NCBI RefSeq assembly: GCF_021869535.1
Contig: NW_026262734.1
Coordinates: forward strand, 91,765,285 to 91,829,284
Origin: Mytilus californianus
Lineage: Eukaryota > Mollusca > Bivalvia > Mytilida > Mytilidae
Direction: 5' to 3'
DNA length: 64,000 bases
The position numbers were made by a program, and so were the translations under genes. The notes beneath the pieces are model-generated. The model did no database searches. It saw only the letters and a program-made list of their open reading frames with translations, and was not told the origin of the DNA. Numbering within the stretch: position 1 is the first letter of the stretch; each line of letters begins with the position of its first letter. Positions 63,675 to 64,000 of the stretch are shown piece by piece.

Positions 63675-63915
63675 TTTGACGCCAAGTGCTACTTCCGCTG
63701 CTAGGGAAATATAAATAACAGAATCGTTAAAAAAACGAATTTAAATAGGGTTAAACAATATATTTGTGTCTTCTTTTAGAATACACCATTCATATATATT
63801 ATCATCAAAAAGAATAAAAATAAACCAATTAATACAATTTACTGCATATTACTTGTAATAAAAGTAGTTTTGTTTTGTAAGTATTTTATCTTGGTCCGAA
63901 ATATCTAAAAACAAA

Positions 63916-63978
63916 ATGTCTGCGCCCATAAGATTTGGAAATTTTTCACCATTCCCGACTGTTTCTGCACATTTTTAG
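63916..63978 (+). other. Short divergent ORF, possible first exon off-window
   Basis: ATG in the context AAAATGT opens 20 codons beginning MSAPIRFGNFSPFP and ends at TAG. It is divergent to LRRC43. It could be the start of a neighbouring gene if a donor lies inside, but no clear GT donor is seen. I do not recognise it. Confidence 0.12.
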
Positions 63979-64000
63979 CGTTTAATTGATCAGATGAAAT

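Larger units (their letters stand above)
63615..64000 (-). promoter_or_regulatory. LRRC43 5' leader and promoter side
   Basis: No TATA box or defined start site could be placed. Two short upstream reading frames lie just before the start codon (listed separately). The sequence upstream of about 63700 is AT-rich. Confidence 0.4.

Overview
The window looks like nuclear DNA of a marine bivalve, most likely a mussel (Mytilus or a close relative). It is AT-rich, its genes have GT-AG introns, and it carries many dispersed sequences I recognise from memory as mussel and mollusc repeats. No database search was run. No prokaryotic genes, rRNA genes or CRISPR arrays were seen.

Region 1 (1-22399) is one uninterrupted, highly homogeneous satellite array that begins before the window. 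The unit is about 662 bp and there are about 33.8 copies. Each unit is a trimer of related subunits of about 210, 230 and 222 bp. Each subunit opens with a GC-rich 33-bp inverted-repeat box (AGTCCGGG...CCCGGACT). Two variant unit types, marked by a T/C site and a poly-A length, mostly alternate, so the next level of order is a dimer of about 1.32 kb. The array ends at 22399 in a diverged edge copy that lacks exactly one box.

Region 2 (22400-25100) holds a single-exon B-box/coiled-coil/propeller (TRIM-like) gene on the minus strand. Its 3' coding end has been overtaken by a GTCCGG-rich simple repeat.

Region 3 (25100-31280) is intergenic. It contains several dispersed repeats, including a 1.8-kb element with three internal copies of about 500 bp, and one unassigned 70-aa ORF.

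Region 4 (31280-63700) is one long minus-strand gene that I identify as LRRC43 (leucine-rich repeat-containing protein 43). I reconstructed 22 coding exons from splice sites, phases and remembered similarity to vertebrate LRRC43. They join in a single open frame of 838 aa. Exons 1-6 encode the conserved N-terminus and LRRs. Exons 7-15 encode the middle and the conserved region near 'GPWSEDI'. Exons 16-22 encode a K/S/R-rich tail made of small phase-1 exons. Introns hold a tRNA-derived SINE, several inverted-repeat elements and minisatellites. The promoter side of LRRC43 lies at 63615-64000.
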